A stretch of DNA of 64,000 nucleotides from Vibrio neptunius. GTDB taxonomy: Bacteria; Pseudomonadota; Gammaproteobacteria; Enterobacterales; Vibrionaceae. Of this stretch, positions 63,607 to 64,000 are shown in pieces. The notes below the pieces were generated by a model. It had not been told where the DNA came from, searched no databases, and worked only from the letters and a program-made list of their open reading frames with translations. Each line of letters begins with the position of its first letter. Position 1 is the first letter of the stretch. The stretch is taken from positions 1,302,001 through 1,366,000 of the forward strand of contig CP079860.1 of assembly GCA_019339365.1 (NCBI GenBank), written 5' to 3'. Position numbers and translations under genes: made by a program.

Positions 63607-63883
63607 TTAAACAGGCGTATGATTTAATATTCTGAGTTGATTGTAAAACATATTGACAACAAGGAATGTCATCTATCTTTGTGAAAGACTTGTTGTCTAA
63701 ACAATGAAATAGAGTTGACGTTCTATTTTAAATATTGATTATGTAAAGACACTTTTAGTGTGCACTGCCTTTCTGATAAATAAGTATAAAATATCTATAA
63801 ATTCGTCCAACCTGTCATTGTGCCGATAGTTATTAGTCTATAAAAATTTATATTATATTAATTTCTCACAAGGGATCGAAACA
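63607..63883. other. AT-rich promoter region, no gene
   Basis: About 277 bp upstream of the chemoreceptor gene, strongly AT-rich (TATAAATTC, ATATTATATTA). No frame with a ribosome site seen. Confidence 0.5.
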
Positions 63884-64000
63884 GTGACTCTGCTCTTAAA
63901 CAACATGTCTATTCGTGCTCAGGTTATCTCCCCTGTCGTCTTGGCAGCGATTTTATTATTGCTCTCTTTTGGGGTGACCAATAATAATTTGGCCAATGTG
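63884..64000 (+). CDS. Methyl-accepting chemotaxis protein, 5' part only
   Basis: GTG start at 63884 behind AAGGGATC, open to the window edge (39 codons). The peptide TLLLNNMSIRAQVISPVVL then AAILLLLSFGV is a short cytoplasmic tip followed by the first transmembrane helix, as in chemoreceptors. The opening MSIRAQVISPVVLAAILLL is common in Vibrio MCPs. Sensor and signalling domains lie outside the window, so the call rests on the N-terminus alone. Confidence 0.55.
   Translation, partial: MTLLLNNMSIRAQVISPVVLAAILLLLSFGVTNNNLANV

Overview
The window looks like a Vibrio chromosome, probably the second one. The left edge carries a vxrABC-type sensory operon (DUF3404 histidine kinase, response regulator, DUF2861-like protein), which is a Vibrio hallmark and lies on chromosome 2 in V. 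cholerae. The other housekeeping and stress genes (trhO, yghU, katG, rhlE, yqfB, curA, frmA-fghA, fumC with a Fur box) fit a marine gammaproteobacterium. Species and replicon are inference. I see no rRNA, tRNA, CRISPR array, transposase or integrase.

Layout. 0-7 kb: vxrABC, an ElaA-type acetyltransferase, then three minus-strand genes (HAD-IB phosphatase, solute-binding protein, hybrid histidine kinase) that are each broken by one-base indels in or next to mononucleotide runs. 7-12.5 kb: an endonuclease/exonuclease/phosphatase (EEP) family protein, a VOC protein, an HlyD/ATPase/ABC-2 permease export operon, and an overlooked 49-aa membrane protein. 12.5-33 kb: mostly single conserved genes. 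These are a Fur-boxed orf-fumC operon, trhO, yghU, a secreted alpha-amylase, a beta-hydroxyacid dehydrogenase, katG, a curA-gst operon whose TetR regulator has two identical 15-bp operators, rhlE-yqfB-GNAT, OsmC and a YtcJ-type amidohydrolase.

33-48 kb is accessory. It consists of single genes, nearly all on the + strand: acetyltransferases, SDR, a second divergent purA with its own LysR gene, HDOD, an Imm26-like protein, DUF4304-like and other small orphan proteins, a metallo-beta-lactamase fold protein, lipoprotein and membrane proteins, a nitronate monooxygenase, a serine hydrolase, a RidA relative without the usual arginine, a PLA2-like protein and a LysE exporter. Many of the gaps between 34.5 and 44.5 kb hold copies of one repeat family with a GTGyCTGTCC-type core and a hairpin. 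This is the most unusual structure in the window.

48-64 kb: a secreted three-domain endonuclease I, a small membrane/lipoprotein operon, another frameshifted solute-binding protein, an RluA-family pseudouridine synthase with a coiled-coil insert, the glutathione-dependent formaldehyde operon (frmA-fghA) with a divergent LysR gene, an MFS protein with an unusual helical C-terminal extension, a DUF481 outer-membrane protein, a siderophore-interacting reductase, a LysE/Lrp divergent pair, and the start of a chemoreceptor.

Quality note: five genes (HAD, two solute-binding proteins, hybrid kinase, TetR) need a total of seven single-base corrections, all in mononucleotide runs (three to eight bases), to restore family-typical proteins. 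Sequencing error is the most economical explanation, so none should be read as a real pseudogene without checking.
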